Positions 28,801 to 38,063 of a stretch of DNA of 64,000 nucleotides are shown here, piece by piece. Source of the DNA: Gemmatimonadota bacterium (GTDB taxonomy: Bacteria > Gemmatimonadota > Gemmatimonadetes > Longimicrobiales > Gaopeijiaceae); the NCBI GenBank assembly GCA_028874905.1, contig JAPPGZ010000087.1, positions 13,223-77,222 of the forward strand. The letters run 5' to 3'. The notes below the pieces were generated by a model. That model saw only the letters and a program-made list of their open reading frames with translations. It had not been told where the DNA came from and searched no databases. The position numbers and the translations under genes are program-made. Position 1 is the stretch's first letter. Each line of letters opens with the position of its first letter.

Positions 28801-29071
28801 GGCGGAGGCCGCGGCCGTGCGCGACGCCCTGCGGCCGATCCTGCTAGGCTTCGCCGGTGATGTCCTGGATCCCGGACACGTGAACCTCGCGGGGCGCCTC
28901 AACTGGTTCACGATCCAGGTGGGCAACTACAGCGGGCGGCCAACGGCAGCCCAGTGGGAGTGGATCGAGCGCTACGCTCGTCAGGTCGCGGATTATTCGG
29001 CCATGCTGGAGCCCATTCTGGAGGGTCCGGTGGCCGAGCTGGAGCGGAAGCTCGGAAACGGAAGGGAGTAA
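25853..29071 (+). CDS. Exported VPS10/sortilin-like BNR propeller protein
   Basis: 1072 residues from the ATG at 25853, which has AAGGAG 6 bases upstream and starts a clean signal peptide (RRNRLAGTVLPALLVLAP ending HQQIRAQ); an in-frame ATG at 25799 has neither. At least eight Asp-box/BNR motifs are visible (STDGGATWTH, SSDGGDTWER, SADGGNSWTR, SNDFGGNWDF, TRDGGENWDI, TRDGGGTWTN, TDDFGSTWRR, SFDGGNRWVD), as in VPS10 or WD40/YVTN-like glycosyl hydrolase-annotated proteins. A low-complexity Gly/Glu/Ala linker is near 765-785, followed by a C-terminal domain. No catalytic site can be named. The next gene starts one base after its stop, so it is co-transcribed with the GH127 and sulfatase genes. 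Confidence 0.85.
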   Translation: MRRNRLAGTVLPALLVLAPFHQQIRAQTLSGVDRAADPLVVQETLLSGLSWREIGPAMFAGRVADVAGVAGNRNILYVAAASSGLFKSTNGGITFEPVFEDGGTLSIGAIAVHPDDPDVVYVGTGEGAVRNSISIGDGLYRSTDGGATWTHLGLTDTERFSRIVIDPENPEILFAAAMGHAWGPNEERGLFRSSDGGDTWERVLYVNETTGASDVAIDPLNPDIVYAGMYDYLRRPWHFRSGGPGSGLFRSADGGNSWTRLTDPGLENGLPGTGVIGRVGVSVHAADPNRVYALIESREEGELWRSDDRGIAWQMVSAERRLNNRPFYYTQVRADPVDPDRVYTLAGQFSVSTDGGLTFGGHGGSMFGDHHALWIDPTDPARLLSGTDGGFWISNDFGGNWDFLNNMPMAQAYHLGLDMAEPYNVLGGFQDHEIWRGPNEKWNRVGVREGDWVRLRYMADGMYTVADPRDPEIIYYNGHFGDITRIDMRTREERYIQPYPPGPAGGGAELEEYRFNWNSPIHMSPSDPDVIYYGGNVLFRTRDGGENWDIISPDLTTDDPGKQRLSGGPISPDNTRAEYHSTILSISESALDPEVIWVGTDDGNVQITRDGGGTWTNVAPNIEETGAPANSWVASIQASRAVPGRAYVAIDQHRMDDFESYVFVTDDFGSTWRRISDGLRSYVHVVDEDLRSPNLLYAGTELGIFASFDGGNRWVDLRLGLPPVAVRDLEMHPRDNDLVIATHSRGFYILDDVTALQRLAAGGAPEAGGESAAEGVPEAEGGGLGRLELFDPMPAVRYTRAADVSTLGNRVWVAPNQPYGALLTYWVDPEWRPEGRVRVDVMDTDDRLVRSMTGPAEPGVNRVVWNLDERSACVPEGEDATPAAVAGGGGPGGRRRGGGTWVRAVPGTYSVRLRLDGETSERPVVVRMDPRVDASAADMDEWYRAAAMIERAECTVRDALARLRPLDARLQEVEQTSGDASIRAEAAAVRDALRPILLGFAGDVLDPGHVNLAGRLNWFTIQVGNYSGRPTAAQWEWIERYARQVADYSAMLEPILEGPVAELERKLGNGRE

Positions 29072-31615
29072 ATGGAGAGGCGCTCTTCGGCCCGGCGGCC
29101 GGATTCCGACGAGTTCGCCGCGGCGCCCGAGCGGCGGGGGGCCATGGACCGCCGGCTCTTTCTGCATATGGCGGCCGGCGCAGGACTGCTTCCCCTCCCT
29201 GCCGTGCTCCAGCGACTCGCGGGAGACCCCGGCAACCGTACCGGCCCGCTCGCCGAACTCGACGCCTCTCCGCTTTCTCCCGTTGCCGCCGACTATCCGC
29301 TCCGCCCGGTCCGTTCGGCCCAGGTGACGATCACCGACGAGTTCTGGCGTCCGCGGATGGACGCCAACCGCGCGGTCTCCCTGCCGTACTGCTTCGATCG
29401 GTTCGGGGACGGGGGATTCAGCCTTTCGAAGCTCATCGAAGCGGCGGCCCATATGCTTGAGGAACGCCCCGACCCCGAGCTGGAGGCGTATGCCGACGAG
29501 CGCATCGACGGGATGCTCGCGGAACTGGAACGGCGGATCGAGACGCCGCAGCAGTCGGTCCGGGTCTCGGGCCACGTGCTGGAGGCGGCGACCGCGTATG
29601 CGGCGGCGACCGGCAAGTCCGGGCTCCTGGACGCGGTGGTGCGCCTCGCCGACCAGATGGATTCCGTCTACGGGCCCGGGAAGGAGACGTACATCTCGGG
29701 GCACCAGGGGCTGAAGATCGGACTGGTCGCGCTGTACCGGGCCACGGGCGACGAGCGCTACCGGGAGCTGGCGAAGTTCTTCGCCGACGCACGGGGCCGG
29801 GACGATTACGAACGCACCGGCGAGTACGCCATCGACCGCACCTACGCTCAGGACCACAAGCCCGTCGTGGAGCAGACCGAGGCGGTCGGGCACGCGGTGC
29901 GGGCCACCTTCCTGTATATCGCGATGACCGACATCGCGGCGCTCTCCGGGGACGCCGGCTACATCGACGCGGTCCATCGCATCTGGGAGGACCAGACCTA
30001 CCTGAAAACGTACCTCACCGGGGGCATCGGGTCGACGCGGTTCCACGAGAAGTACGGCGAGCCCCACGAGCTGCCCAATCTCAGCGCCTGGAACGAGACC
30101 TGTGCCGCTTACGGAAGCGCGGTCTGGTGCCACCGGCTGGCGCTCCTGGACCGCGACGCCCGCTACGTCGACGTGATGGAGCGTGTGCTGTACAACGCTC
30201 TGCTCGTCGGCGTGTCGCTCCGGGGGGACCGCTTCTTCTACCAGAACCCGCTCATGTCCTTCGGCGACTATGAGCGCTTCGACTGGATCAACGTTCCCTG
30301 CTGCCCGCCGAACGTGATCCGCATGCTCGCGTCGATCGGCAGCTACGTGTACGCGACCGATCCGTCGTCAGGGGGTCTGTATGTGAATCTTTTCACAAAC
30401 TCCGACGCCCGCCTCGATGTCGGTGGGGTGCCGGTGCGGATCCGCCAGGAGACGCGCTATCCGTGGGAGGGACGCGTCCGCATCCGCATCGATCCGGAGC
30501 GCGAAGCCTCCTTCCCGCTTTTTGTCCGGATCCCGGGGTGGGCGCGCGGCGAGGTCATGCCGGGCGAGCTGTATCGGTACGCGGATGCGGATCCTGAGCC
30601 GCCGACGCTGCGGGTGGGACGCGGTGGGTCACGCGCCGCCCAGGCCGCGGGCCGGGAGGTGAACACCCGTCGGCTGGAACGCGGATACGCCCGGATCGAG
30701 CGCACATGGCAGCCCGGCGACGTCGTCGAACTCGACATGCCGATGCCGGTGCGGCGGGTGCTGGCCCACCAGGCGATTCAGGACGACCGCAGGCGCGTCG
30801 CCCTGCAGCGCGGGCCCCTGGTCTACTGCGCGGAGTGGCCGGACAACGGCGGGCGGGCGCTCGACATCGTCGTGCCGGACGGAGCCGCTTTCGAATCCGA
30901 GTTCCGGCCGGACCTGCTGGACGGGGTTCAGATCGTGCAGGGCGACGTGGAGGCGATCCGGAAAGACAGCCGCGGCGAGGATGCCCCGACCGTTCCGCAC
31001 CGGCTCACCGCCATCCCCTACTACGCGTGGGCAAACCGGGGGATGGGCGAGATGGCCGTTTGGATGGCGCGGGAACCCGCCGCGGCCTGGCTGCCGCCGG
31101 CGCTCCCGGCCCCGGTCGCCGCCGTGCGCACCTCGGGTGGCGTCGAGAAGGGCTGGACCGGGTACAACGACCAGAACGACGACCTCGCGGCGATCCACGA
31201 CGGGCGGGAGCCGATCAACTCGGCCGACCAGTCGCATCGCTTCTTCCGCATGCGGCCGCCGGTGGGCAAGCGCGCGTGGCTGGAATACGAGTTCGAGGCG
31301 CCTGTGCGTGTCTCCTCGTCACGAGTCTACTTCTTCGACGACAAGCGATTCTGCAACCTCCCCGAGTCGTGGCGGGTGCTCTGGCGGGACGGCGGGGAGT
31401 GGCGGCCGGTGGCGGCCCGCGGCCCCTTCACGGTCGAGCGGGACGCGTGGAGCACCGTCGAGTTCGAGCCGGTCGTGACCCGTGCCCTGCGCCTGGAGGT
31501 CGAGCCCCGCACGGTCTCGTACGAGGCCGGGCAGATCGGCCCGCCGGCGGCGATGTTCATCGACGAGGACATCGCGTGGCGGGAGTTCGGAGTCATCGAA
31601 TGGCAGGCAGGCTGA
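29072..31615 (+). CDS. GH127 (DUF1680) beta-L-arabinofuranosidase-like enzyme with discoidin-like C-terminal domain
   Basis: 847 residues. The GH127 catalytic barrel runs from about 85 to 400. The zinc/cysteine site known from the Bifidobacterium enzyme HypBA1 (Glu-x-Cys plus Cys-Cys, where one Cys is the nucleophile) is present as E342-T-C344 in SAWNETCAAY and C410-C411 in NVPCCPPNVIR. The beta-sandwich domains follow, and the last 150 residues (YFFDDKRFCNLPESWRVLW, RALRLEVE) resemble an F5/8-type carbohydrate-binding domain. The N-terminus (MDRRLFLHMAAGAGLLPLP from an internal Met at 29144) looks like an export signal. No gap to the preceding gene and 4 bases to the next GH127 gene. Confidence 0.9.
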   Translation: MERRSSARRPDSDEFAAAPERRGAMDRRLFLHMAAGAGLLPLPAVLQRLAGDPGNRTGPLAELDASPLSPVAADYPLRPVRSAQVTITDEFWRPRMDANRAVSLPYCFDRFGDGGFSLSKLIEAAAHMLEERPDPELEAYADERIDGMLAELERRIETPQQSVRVSGHVLEAATAYAAATGKSGLLDAVVRLADQMDSVYGPGKETYISGHQGLKIGLVALYRATGDERYRELAKFFADARGRDDYERTGEYAIDRTYAQDHKPVVEQTEAVGHAVRATFLYIAMTDIAALSGDAGYIDAVHRIWEDQTYLKTYLTGGIGSTRFHEKYGEPHELPNLSAWNETCAAYGSAVWCHRLALLDRDARYVDVMERVLYNALLVGVSLRGDRFFYQNPLMSFGDYERFDWINVPCCPPNVIRMLASIGSYVYATDPSSGGLYVNLFTNSDARLDVGGVPVRIRQETRYPWEGRVRIRIDPEREASFPLFVRIPGWARGEVMPGELYRYADADPEPPTLRVGRGGSRAAQAAGREVNTRRLERGYARIERTWQPGDVVELDMPMPVRRVLAHQAIQDDRRRVALQRGPLVYCAEWPDNGGRALDIVVPDGAAFESEFRPDLLDGVQIVQGDVEAIRKDSRGEDAPTVPHRLTAIPYYAWANRGMGEMAVWMAREPAAAWLPPALPAPVAAVRTSGGVEKGWTGYNDQNDDLAAIHDGREPINSADQSHRFFRMRPPVGKRAWLEYEFEAPVRVSSSRVYFFDDKRFCNLPESWRVLWRDGGEWRPVAARGPFTVERDAWSTVEFEPVVTRALRLEVEPRTVSYEAGQIGPPAAMFIDEDIAWREFGVIEWQAG

Positions 31616-31619
31616 GGGC

Positions 31620-33983
31620 ATGGACATGAACAAGCGGATCCCTCGACGGCGCTTCCTGCGAACCGCCCCAGCCGTGGGCGCACTGGCGTACTCGGCTGCG
31701 GAGCGAACCCTGCTGCCCGCCACGCCCGGTCACTCGTCGATCGCCAGCCTGCCCGACATCGACCTCTGGAAGTCGGGGCGCGCGCCGGCTGCCGAATACC
31801 CCATTCGTGCCGCCCTCCATTCCGAGGTCGTCCTAGCCGACGACTTCTGGCAACCCCGCGTGCAGAGGAACGCCGAGGTCACCATTCCCCTCGAAGTCCG
31901 CAAGCTGGAAGCTTCGCCGAGGCGCACGCGCGGGGGTGTCCTCGAAGCCGCCATGCTGTCGCTCGTCACCCGTCCCGATCCGTGGCTTCAGGCATGGGTG
32001 GAAAGAAGGGTCGACGAGATGGCGGGCCAGGAGGCCCCAGCCAGCAACCGCGAGTTCGGGGTCGCGGCAACATGGTACCGGACGACGGGCCGACAGGATT
32101 TGATCGATCGGGCGGTTCGGTCGGCGGCGCTCCTCCACGACGATTTCCAGGCCAACAACCCTCCGTTCTCGGGCGGAGAGCGGGACTCTCTCAACTGCTC
32201 CCGGCTCTACCGGATCACCGGCGACCCACAGCACCTCGATCTGGCCCGGCACTACCTGGACATCAGGGGCCGCGACGACTCGGTCGGGCGGAGCCGCCAC
32301 AACCAGTCCCACATGCACGTCCTGGAGCAGACCGAAGCGGTGGGCCACGCGGTGAATTGCCTGACCCTCGCGGTTTCCATGGCGGACGTGGGCATCCTCT
32401 CGGGACGGGAGGAGTACCTGCGGGTCGCTCAGAGCATGTGGCACGACGCCGTGAGCCGGAAGATGTACATCACGGGGGGCGTCGGAACGACCGGCAACGA
32501 GGGCTTCGGCGAGCCGTACTCGCTGCCGAACATCGACGCCTACTCGGAAACCTGCGCGGTTCTGATGCTGATCACCCTGAGCCACAACCTGTTCCTCGCC
32601 TCGGGTGACGCACGCTACATCGACGCGATGGAACGCGGCATGTACAACAATGCCGTGTGCGGAGTGTCGGTGTCGGGGGACCACTACTTCTACGTGAATC
32701 GGCTGGCTAGCGCCGGAGACGGCCGCGACCTGCGCTGGCAGCGCGCCTCGCTGGAGTGCTGCCCTCCGAACCTGGTGCGCTTCATGGCCCGCATGCCGGG
32801 GTACATCTACGCACAGGACCCGGACGGGGTGGTCTTCGTGAACCTGTACGTGTCCGGCGAAACGGGGTTCGAACTGGACGGCGGTACGTTGGGGCTCTCG
32901 GTGGAGAGCGAGATGCCGTGGGGCGGAAGGTCGTCGGTCACGGTGTCGGCGGAGCAGGCGCTGGAAGGGACCATCCGACTGCGCATACCGGGATGGGCCC
33001 GAGACCAGCCGGACCCGGAGGGTCTCTACGCATACACGGATCGGCTCGAGGCCCGAGCAACGGTGTCCGTGAACGGCCGGCAGGTGGACACGACGCCCGA
33101 CCAGTTGGGCTACGTGACGCTCACGCGGCTCTGGCGGGATGGCGACACGATCGAGGTCGAGTTCCCGATGGAGGTCCGCAGGGTGGTCGCGGATGGGCGG
33201 GTTCGCGAGAACCGGGGCCGGTTCGCGGTCGAGCGCGGCCCTGTCGTGTACTGCTGCGAGTGGCCCGAAGTCGCGGACGACAAGGTCCTGGACCTGCTTT
33301 TCGACAACGACGGCGACCTGCGAACAGGCCTTGACGCGGACCTCTTCGGGGGCCACCCGGTCATCGAAACGGAAGCCCGGAGCCTGACCGATCCATCCGC
33401 GCCTGCGATGCCCGTGACCCTGATCCCCTATCACCTGTGGGCCAACCGCGGAGCCGGCGAGATGTCCGTCTGGCTGTCAAGCCGCGAACTGGCGCCGGGC
33501 GACACAGGTCCCGCCGGAGGGTTCATCTTTTACGTGAATCCGAACCATGCAAGTGACAGTTGGCGTTATCTTGAGGCCGCACCGTTCGACCAGAGTGGCG
33601 GGGCGAAGTGGGGGTGCTTCCGGCGGGAGGTCCAGGGTGCGCGCGGCACGGCGGTGGGGACCGGCAGACAGAACACGGCAGATATCCTGGCCGCCTGCGA
33701 CGAGCCGGGCTCGGCCGCGTATCTGTGCGCGAATCTCGTGCTCAACGGGATCAGAGGCTGGTTCCTGCCTTCGACCGACGAGCTTGTGCTGATGTACGAG
33801 AACCTTCGCGCCACGGGGCTCGGCAACTTCAGGGACACGGGCCTGGTCGACAATTTCACGTATTGGGCCTCGTCCCAGGTCAGCGCCGACATGGCCGCCC
33901 ACGTGGACTTCCCCGACCTCGGCCGGGTTCACGGCGATGACAAGGACTTCCCCCGCAGAGTGAGGGCGATCAGGGCCTTTTGA
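31620..33983 (+). CDS. GH127 (DUF1680) enzyme fused to a DUF1566/Lcl-type C-terminal domain
   Basis: 787 residues from the ATG at 31620. A Tat-type leader (RIPRRRFLRTAPAVGALAYS) is present. The catalytic part keeps the metal/cysteine site: E310-T-C312 in DAYSETCAVL and C380-C381 in LECCPPNLVR. From about residue 628 the sequence changes to a DUF1566 (Lcl_C) domain, with PAGGFIFYVNPNHASDSWRY, GTAVGTGRQNTADILAAC, IRGWFLPSTDELVLMYENL and TYWASSQVSADMA. Bases around 33525-33600 are clearly less GC-rich (agt, aat, cat, cgt, tat codons) than the GH127 part, which suggests that the domain was acquired separately. This enzyme replaces the F5/8-like domain of its upstream paralogue. Confidence 0.9.
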   Translation: MDMNKRIPRRRFLRTAPAVGALAYSAAERTLLPATPGHSSIASLPDIDLWKSGRAPAAEYPIRAALHSEVVLADDFWQPRVQRNAEVTIPLEVRKLEASPRRTRGGVLEAAMLSLVTRPDPWLQAWVERRVDEMAGQEAPASNREFGVAATWYRTTGRQDLIDRAVRSAALLHDDFQANNPPFSGGERDSLNCSRLYRITGDPQHLDLARHYLDIRGRDDSVGRSRHNQSHMHVLEQTEAVGHAVNCLTLAVSMADVGILSGREEYLRVAQSMWHDAVSRKMYITGGVGTTGNEGFGEPYSLPNIDAYSETCAVLMLITLSHNLFLASGDARYIDAMERGMYNNAVCGVSVSGDHYFYVNRLASAGDGRDLRWQRASLECCPPNLVRFMARMPGYIYAQDPDGVVFVNLYVSGETGFELDGGTLGLSVESEMPWGGRSSVTVSAEQALEGTIRLRIPGWARDQPDPEGLYAYTDRLEARATVSVNGRQVDTTPDQLGYVTLTRLWRDGDTIEVEFPMEVRRVVADGRVRENRGRFAVERGPVVYCCEWPEVADDKVLDLLFDNDGDLRTGLDADLFGGHPVIETEARSLTDPSAPAMPVTLIPYHLWANRGAGEMSVWLSSRELAPGDTGPAGGFIFYVNPNHASDSWRYLEAAPFDQSGGAKWGCFRREVQGARGTAVGTGRQNTADILAACDEPGSAAYLCANLVLNGIRGWFLPSTDELVLMYENLRATGLGNFRDTGLVDNFTYWASSQVSADMAAHVDFPDLGRVHGDDKDFPRRVRAIRAF

Positions 33984-33990
33984 GGAGTGG

Positions 33991-35700
33991 ATGATGATTG
34001 AGGGAATGGACCGCCGGGAGTTCATCCGCCGCGCCTCCGCCGGTTCGGCGGTGCTCGCGGGCTCTTCGGTGCTTGCCGGCACCTCGGTGTTCGGGGGTCT
34101 GACCGGCTGCACGGAGCCGTCCCGAGACGGAGCCCCCCACCCCAACGTGGTCCTGATCTTTTCTGACGATCTGGGCTATTCCGACATCGGCTGCTACGGC
34201 GGAGAGCTTCGGACCCCCAACATCGACGCCCTCGGAATGGGCGGGCTCCGCTTCACCAACTTCATCAACGCGGCCCGCTGCTGCCCTTCGAGGGCGTGCA
34301 TCCTGACCGGGCTCTACCCCCACCAGGCCGGGGTGGGCGGCATGATGAACGATCGGGGCGTACCGGGATACAGGGGCGATCTGGGGCGCGACTGCGTCAC
34401 ATTGGCGGAAGTCCTGCGGGAAGCCGGCTACGGCACCTACGCCACAGGCAAGTGGCACGTCACCCGCTTCATCGAGGCGGACGGACCGAAGCACAACTGG
34501 CCGCTACAGCGCGGCTTCGATCGCTACTTCGGCACGATCACGGGCGCGGGCAGCTACTTCGAACCGCAGACACTGACCCTGGACAACGATCCTGTCGAGG
34601 AGCTCGGGGCGGGTTTCTACTACACCGACGCCATTGGTGACCGATCCGTGCAGTTCATCGAGGACCACCTGGACGGCACCCCCGCAGCGCCTTTCTTCCT
34701 CTACCAGTCCTTCACGGCGCCCCATTGGCCGCTCCACGCGACAGAGGAAGACATCGCCCTCGCGCGGGGGCGCTTCGACGCCGGCTGGGACCGTCTGCGC
34801 CTGGAACGCCATGAGCGGATGCTTGCCGCGGGCATCGTGGACCCGCGCTGGGTGCTCCCGGAGCGGGAATCCGAAGCCCCACCCTGGGACGAGGCGCAGA
34901 ACAGTGACTGGCAGCTCCGCCGCATGGAGATCTACGCGGCCCAGGTCGAGTCGATGGACCGCGCGATCGGGCGTCTGGTCGAAATGTTGCGCCGGCGTGG
35001 CGTGCTGGACGACACGCTGATCCTCTTCCTCTCCGACAATGGCGGGTGCGCCGAGGAGATCAACACGCAGGGATGGTACGACTACATCCTCCGTGGCGGC
35101 GAGCGCGTGAGCCGCGAGTTCACGCTGGACGGCCGGCCCATCCAGGTGGGCAACGACCCCACCGTCATGCCCGGCCCCGACGACACCTACCAGAGCTACG
35201 GTCTGCCGTGGGCCAACGTCTCGAACACGCCCTTCCGGCTCTACAAGGCCCTGACGCACACCGGGGGTGTGGCGACGCCCCTCATCGCTCACTGGCCGGG
35301 GGGCATCTCCGCCGCAGGCGAACTTCGCGACCAGCCCGGCCACCTAATCGACATTATGCCGACCCTCGTGGAACTGGCCGGGGCTGCCTATCCCGCCGAC
35401 TACGCCGGCGAAGCGATCCAGCCCATGGAGGGCGTGAGCCTGGTGCCGACGTTCGCCGCCGACCGCCGTATGGACCGGGAAGCGATCTATGTCGAGCACG
35501 AGGGGAGCCGAGCCGTGATGGAAGGGGACTGGAAGGCGGTGGCTCGGGGGGCCGCCGGCCCGTGGGAACTCTACGACACGGAACTCGACCGGACCGAGAC
35601 GCTGAATCTGGCCGCGCGCCATCCGGATGAGCTGGCTCGGCTAGCGGCGATGTGGGACGGCTGGGCGAACAGGGTGCGGGTGTTTCCGCGGCCGGGGTAG
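33991..35700 (+). CDS. Tat-exported Cys-type sulfatase (arylsulfatase family S1)
   Basis: 569 residues. GAGGAG precedes the ATG pair at 33991. The leader MDRREFIRRASAGSAVLAG fits Tat export, followed by a possible lipobox (LTGC). The metal-binding start NVVLIFSDDLGYSDIGCYGG and the formylglycine motif C97-CPSRACILTG are intact, so the enzyme needs conversion of Cys97 to formylglycine. TGKWHV and LFLSDNGG are further family blocks. It hydrolyses sulfate esters; the position and sugar are unknown. It is the last gene of the VPS10-GH127-GH127-sulfatase unit, 7 bases after the preceding gene, and converges with the GH31 gene. Confidence 0.92.
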   Translation: MMIEGMDRREFIRRASAGSAVLAGSSVLAGTSVFGGLTGCTEPSRDGAPHPNVVLIFSDDLGYSDIGCYGGELRTPNIDALGMGGLRFTNFINAARCCPSRACILTGLYPHQAGVGGMMNDRGVPGYRGDLGRDCVTLAEVLREAGYGTYATGKWHVTRFIEADGPKHNWPLQRGFDRYFGTITGAGSYFEPQTLTLDNDPVEELGAGFYYTDAIGDRSVQFIEDHLDGTPAAPFFLYQSFTAPHWPLHATEEDIALARGRFDAGWDRLRLERHERMLAAGIVDPRWVLPERESEAPPWDEAQNSDWQLRRMEIYAAQVESMDRAIGRLVEMLRRRGVLDDTLILFLSDNGGCAEEINTQGWYDYILRGGERVSREFTLDGRPIQVGNDPTVMPGPDDTYQSYGLPWANVSNTPFRLYKALTHTGGVATPLIAHWPGGISAAGELRDQPGHLIDIMPTLVELAGAAYPADYAGEAIQPMEGVSLVPTFAADRRMDREAIYVEHEGSRAVMEGDWKAVARGAAGPWELYDTELDRTETLNLAARHPDELARLAAMWDGWANRVRVFPRPG

Positions 35701-35711
35701 GTTGGCTCGGA

Positions 35712-38060
35712 TCAGAACGCCACCTCTACCCGCGACCCGGCGTACAGGACCGTGCGCGTCTCCCCACCCGGGAGCAGCTCCACCACGATCGTGCGCTCCG
35801 CGGGCAGCAGGTTGACGGCCCCCGGCGGCCCGCCCGGCTCGATCGTCAGTCGCGACGCGGCGTCGTCCCAGGTCATCCGCGTCCAGGTGCCGCGGCCCTG
35901 CAGGTAGTCGAGGCTGACTCCGTCGTCCTCGTACAGCGTGAACACGCCGTCGGAGCCCCGGAACACCTTGATCGTGGTGGGTTCGTCGACCTCCTCGTCC
36001 ATGTACTGCCGCACAGGGTCGAAGGGGATGACGGCTCCGGCGCGCGCGTAAAGCGGCATGATCGACAGGTCCACCTCGCGTGTGACCGTTCGCCCGCCCG
36101 TGTGCCGCTCGCCCGTCCACCAGTCGTACCAGACGCCCGCTGGAAGGTAGACCTCGCGGCTCGCGGCGCCTTGTTTGAAGACCGGCGCGACGAGCAGATC
36201 GCGGCCCCACAGGTACTCGCTGCCGACTCCGCGGGCGCGCTCGTCCTCCGGGTAGTGGAGCCACAGGGCGCGCATCAGCGGCATACCGGTGTCCCGCGCC
36301 TCACGCGCGAGCGTATACGTGTACGGAATCAGCTGGTAGCGCAGCTCACCGTACCTGCGGGTGATCGTCTCGATCTCGGGGTTGTTCATCTCCGAAGCCG
36401 GCGGGAGCTCCGTCTGGCCCTCCGGGAAGCCCATGTTCGGGAGTCCCCACCCCCACGGCAGCCGCAGCCGCCAGATGCGCCCGTGCGCGCGGAACGACGG
36501 GGTGAATGCCGAGAACTGGAACCAGCGGGCGTAGAGTTCGCCGGTGAGCTCCGCGGTGGTGTAGAAGCCGCCGGTGTCGGATCCCCAGTAGGGGCTGAGG
36601 CTGAGCGAGTGGTTGATGCCCACGGAGACCTGGGCCTCCAGGGTCTTCCAGGTGGCCTGCGGGTCGCCCGACCACACCCAGCCGCCCCACTGCGCGATGC
36701 CGAGGTGCCCGTTGCGGTGCAGGCTCCAGGGACGGACGTCAGGGGTCGACCAGAGCGGGCCTTCGTAGTAGAGCTGATGGCGCTTGATGCGCTCGTAGAG
36801 GTCGAACCAGTCGCCTTCGTCGGGCCACCACGCGTTTACGCCGGCGCGCACCAGCGGGATGTGCTCCTGCCAGTAGGAGAAGACGTGCGACCGGTCGAGG
36901 ATGTCGCCGGGAGCGGGCGGGATCGTGCCGTGCAGGGTGGGAAGGCGGTCGCGGCGCCAGGGCACGATGTGGGTGATGACCCTGACGTTGCGGGCATGCA
37001 GGTCGGCGAGGACCTCCGGCGGCTGGCGCTGGAAGACGCGGGGGTTGAAGTCGAAGGAGGGCTGGGGCGTGTTCCACCCGGTGGGGGTGAATCCCGTGCC
37101 CAGGTAGATGACCGCGTCGAGCGGCATCCGCTTCTCGCGGAAGGTGTCGACCACCCAGGTGAGGATCTCCTCCGCGTCGCGCTGGTCGTCGCGGAGCTCC
37201 CGGTGCGACTGCATGTACCCGAGCGCCCATATTGGAGGCATGACCGCGGGCCCGGAGATGTAGGCGACGTCCCGCATGAAGGCGACGGGATCGTGCGCGT
37301 CGAAGACGAAGGCGTCGAAGACGTCGGTGGGCTGGGAGGCGGGGGGTCGTCCCTGCACCTGGCGCTCGTAGGTGCGATCCGCGTCGTCGGCGCCGGGGTC
37401 GGGGGCGGCGGGGGGACCTGGGGTGGGAGGGGCGGCGCGCTGCCAGGGGATGAAGGCGCCGCGGTCCGGGTCGCTCAGGTCAACGTGCACCCAGGGCGTG
37501 GCGACATAGAGCCCCCACCCCTCGGTGCCGACGAGCAGCGCGACCGGGTTGCGCGAGCCGTAGGCGTTCGACTGCCAGCGGGGGCGCATCTCGTGGAAGC
37601 GGCCGCGGCGGTCGAACTCCACGGCGTGATCGGTGCGCCAGCCTTCGCCGGGTTCGGGGCCGCCTTCGCCCATGCCGAGCACGGGGTGGGGGCCGATGGG
37701 GAAGGTCACCGTGCCGTCGTGGCCGAAGCGCAGCGTCTGGACGGGGGTGCCGTCCGCGCGCCTCACCTCGACGGAAACGGGCGCCGGGCGAACCGTCACG
37801 TCGAGGTTCCCGACACGCCGCGTGACCGGCGCGGTGAGCTGGTCGAGGGAGATGACGGGCGCCGGGTAGGTCCGTCCGGCAGCGAGGGTCGGCGAGAAGG
37901 GCAGCTCGTCCGCGAAGCTCAGAGGCTTGAGCGTGACGCGCACGCTGTGCTCCCCCGCAACCCGAACCTCGAGCCGCCCAGGCTGGCCGCCGCGGGCCTC
38001 GACCTGCTGGGCAAGCGCAGAATGAGCGGCGGCGGCTTGAAGGCACAAGCCGATTGGCAC
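35712..38060 (-). CDS. Exported GH31 glycoside hydrolase (alpha-glucosidase/alpha-xylosidase family)
   Basis: 782 residues from the GTG at 38060, which starts a short signal peptide ending in AHSALAQ. The N-terminal beta-sandwich is followed by the GH31 barrel: PIWALGYMQSH, the nucleophile region WWPDEGDWFD, then HRNGHLGIAQWGGWVWSGD and the acid/base block YWGSDTGGFY. The C-terminal domains include YLWGRDLLVAPV, YLPAGVWYDWWTGE and a DUF5110-like end (KVFRGSDGVFTLYEDDGVS). The start has no strong ribosome-binding site. It lies directly behind an AT-rich island with an inverted repeat (38064-38102), the best regulatory-looking site in the locus. Exact specificity, alpha-xylose or other, cannot be read from sequence. 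Confidence 0.9.
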   Translation of the reverse strand: MPIGLCLQAAAAHSALAQQVEARGGQPGRLEVRVAGEHSVRVTLKPLSFADELPFSPTLAAGRTYPAPVISLDQLTAPVTRRVGNLDVTVRPAPVSVEVRRADGTPVQTLRFGHDGTVTFPIGPHPVLGMGEGGPEPGEGWRTDHAVEFDRRGRFHEMRPRWQSNAYGSRNPVALLVGTEGWGLYVATPWVHVDLSDPDRGAFIPWQRAAPPTPGPPAAPDPGADDADRTYERQVQGRPPASQPTDVFDAFVFDAHDPVAFMRDVAYISGPAVMPPIWALGYMQSHRELRDDQRDAEEILTWVVDTFREKRMPLDAVIYLGTGFTPTGWNTPQPSFDFNPRVFQRQPPEVLADLHARNVRVITHIVPWRRDRLPTLHGTIPPAPGDILDRSHVFSYWQEHIPLVRAGVNAWWPDEGDWFDLYERIKRHQLYYEGPLWSTPDVRPWSLHRNGHLGIAQWGGWVWSGDPQATWKTLEAQVSVGINHSLSLSPYWGSDTGGFYTTAELTGELYARWFQFSAFTPSFRAHGRIWRLRLPWGWGLPNMGFPEGQTELPPASEMNNPEIETITRRYGELRYQLIPYTYTLAREARDTGMPLMRALWLHYPEDERARGVGSEYLWGRDLLVAPVFKQGAASREVYLPAGVWYDWWTGERHTGGRTVTREVDLSIMPLYARAGAVIPFDPVRQYMDEEVDEPTTIKVFRGSDGVFTLYEDDGVSLDYLQGRGTWTRMTWDDAASRLTIEPGGPPGAVNLLPAERTIVVELLPGGETRTVLYAGSRVEVAF

Positions 38061-38063
38061 AAC

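Noticed and set aside
33480-33983. DUF1566 domain as a diversity-generating retroelement target
   Set aside because: DUF1566 can serve as a DGR variable protein, but there is no reverse transcriptase, template repeat or IMH-like site nearby.
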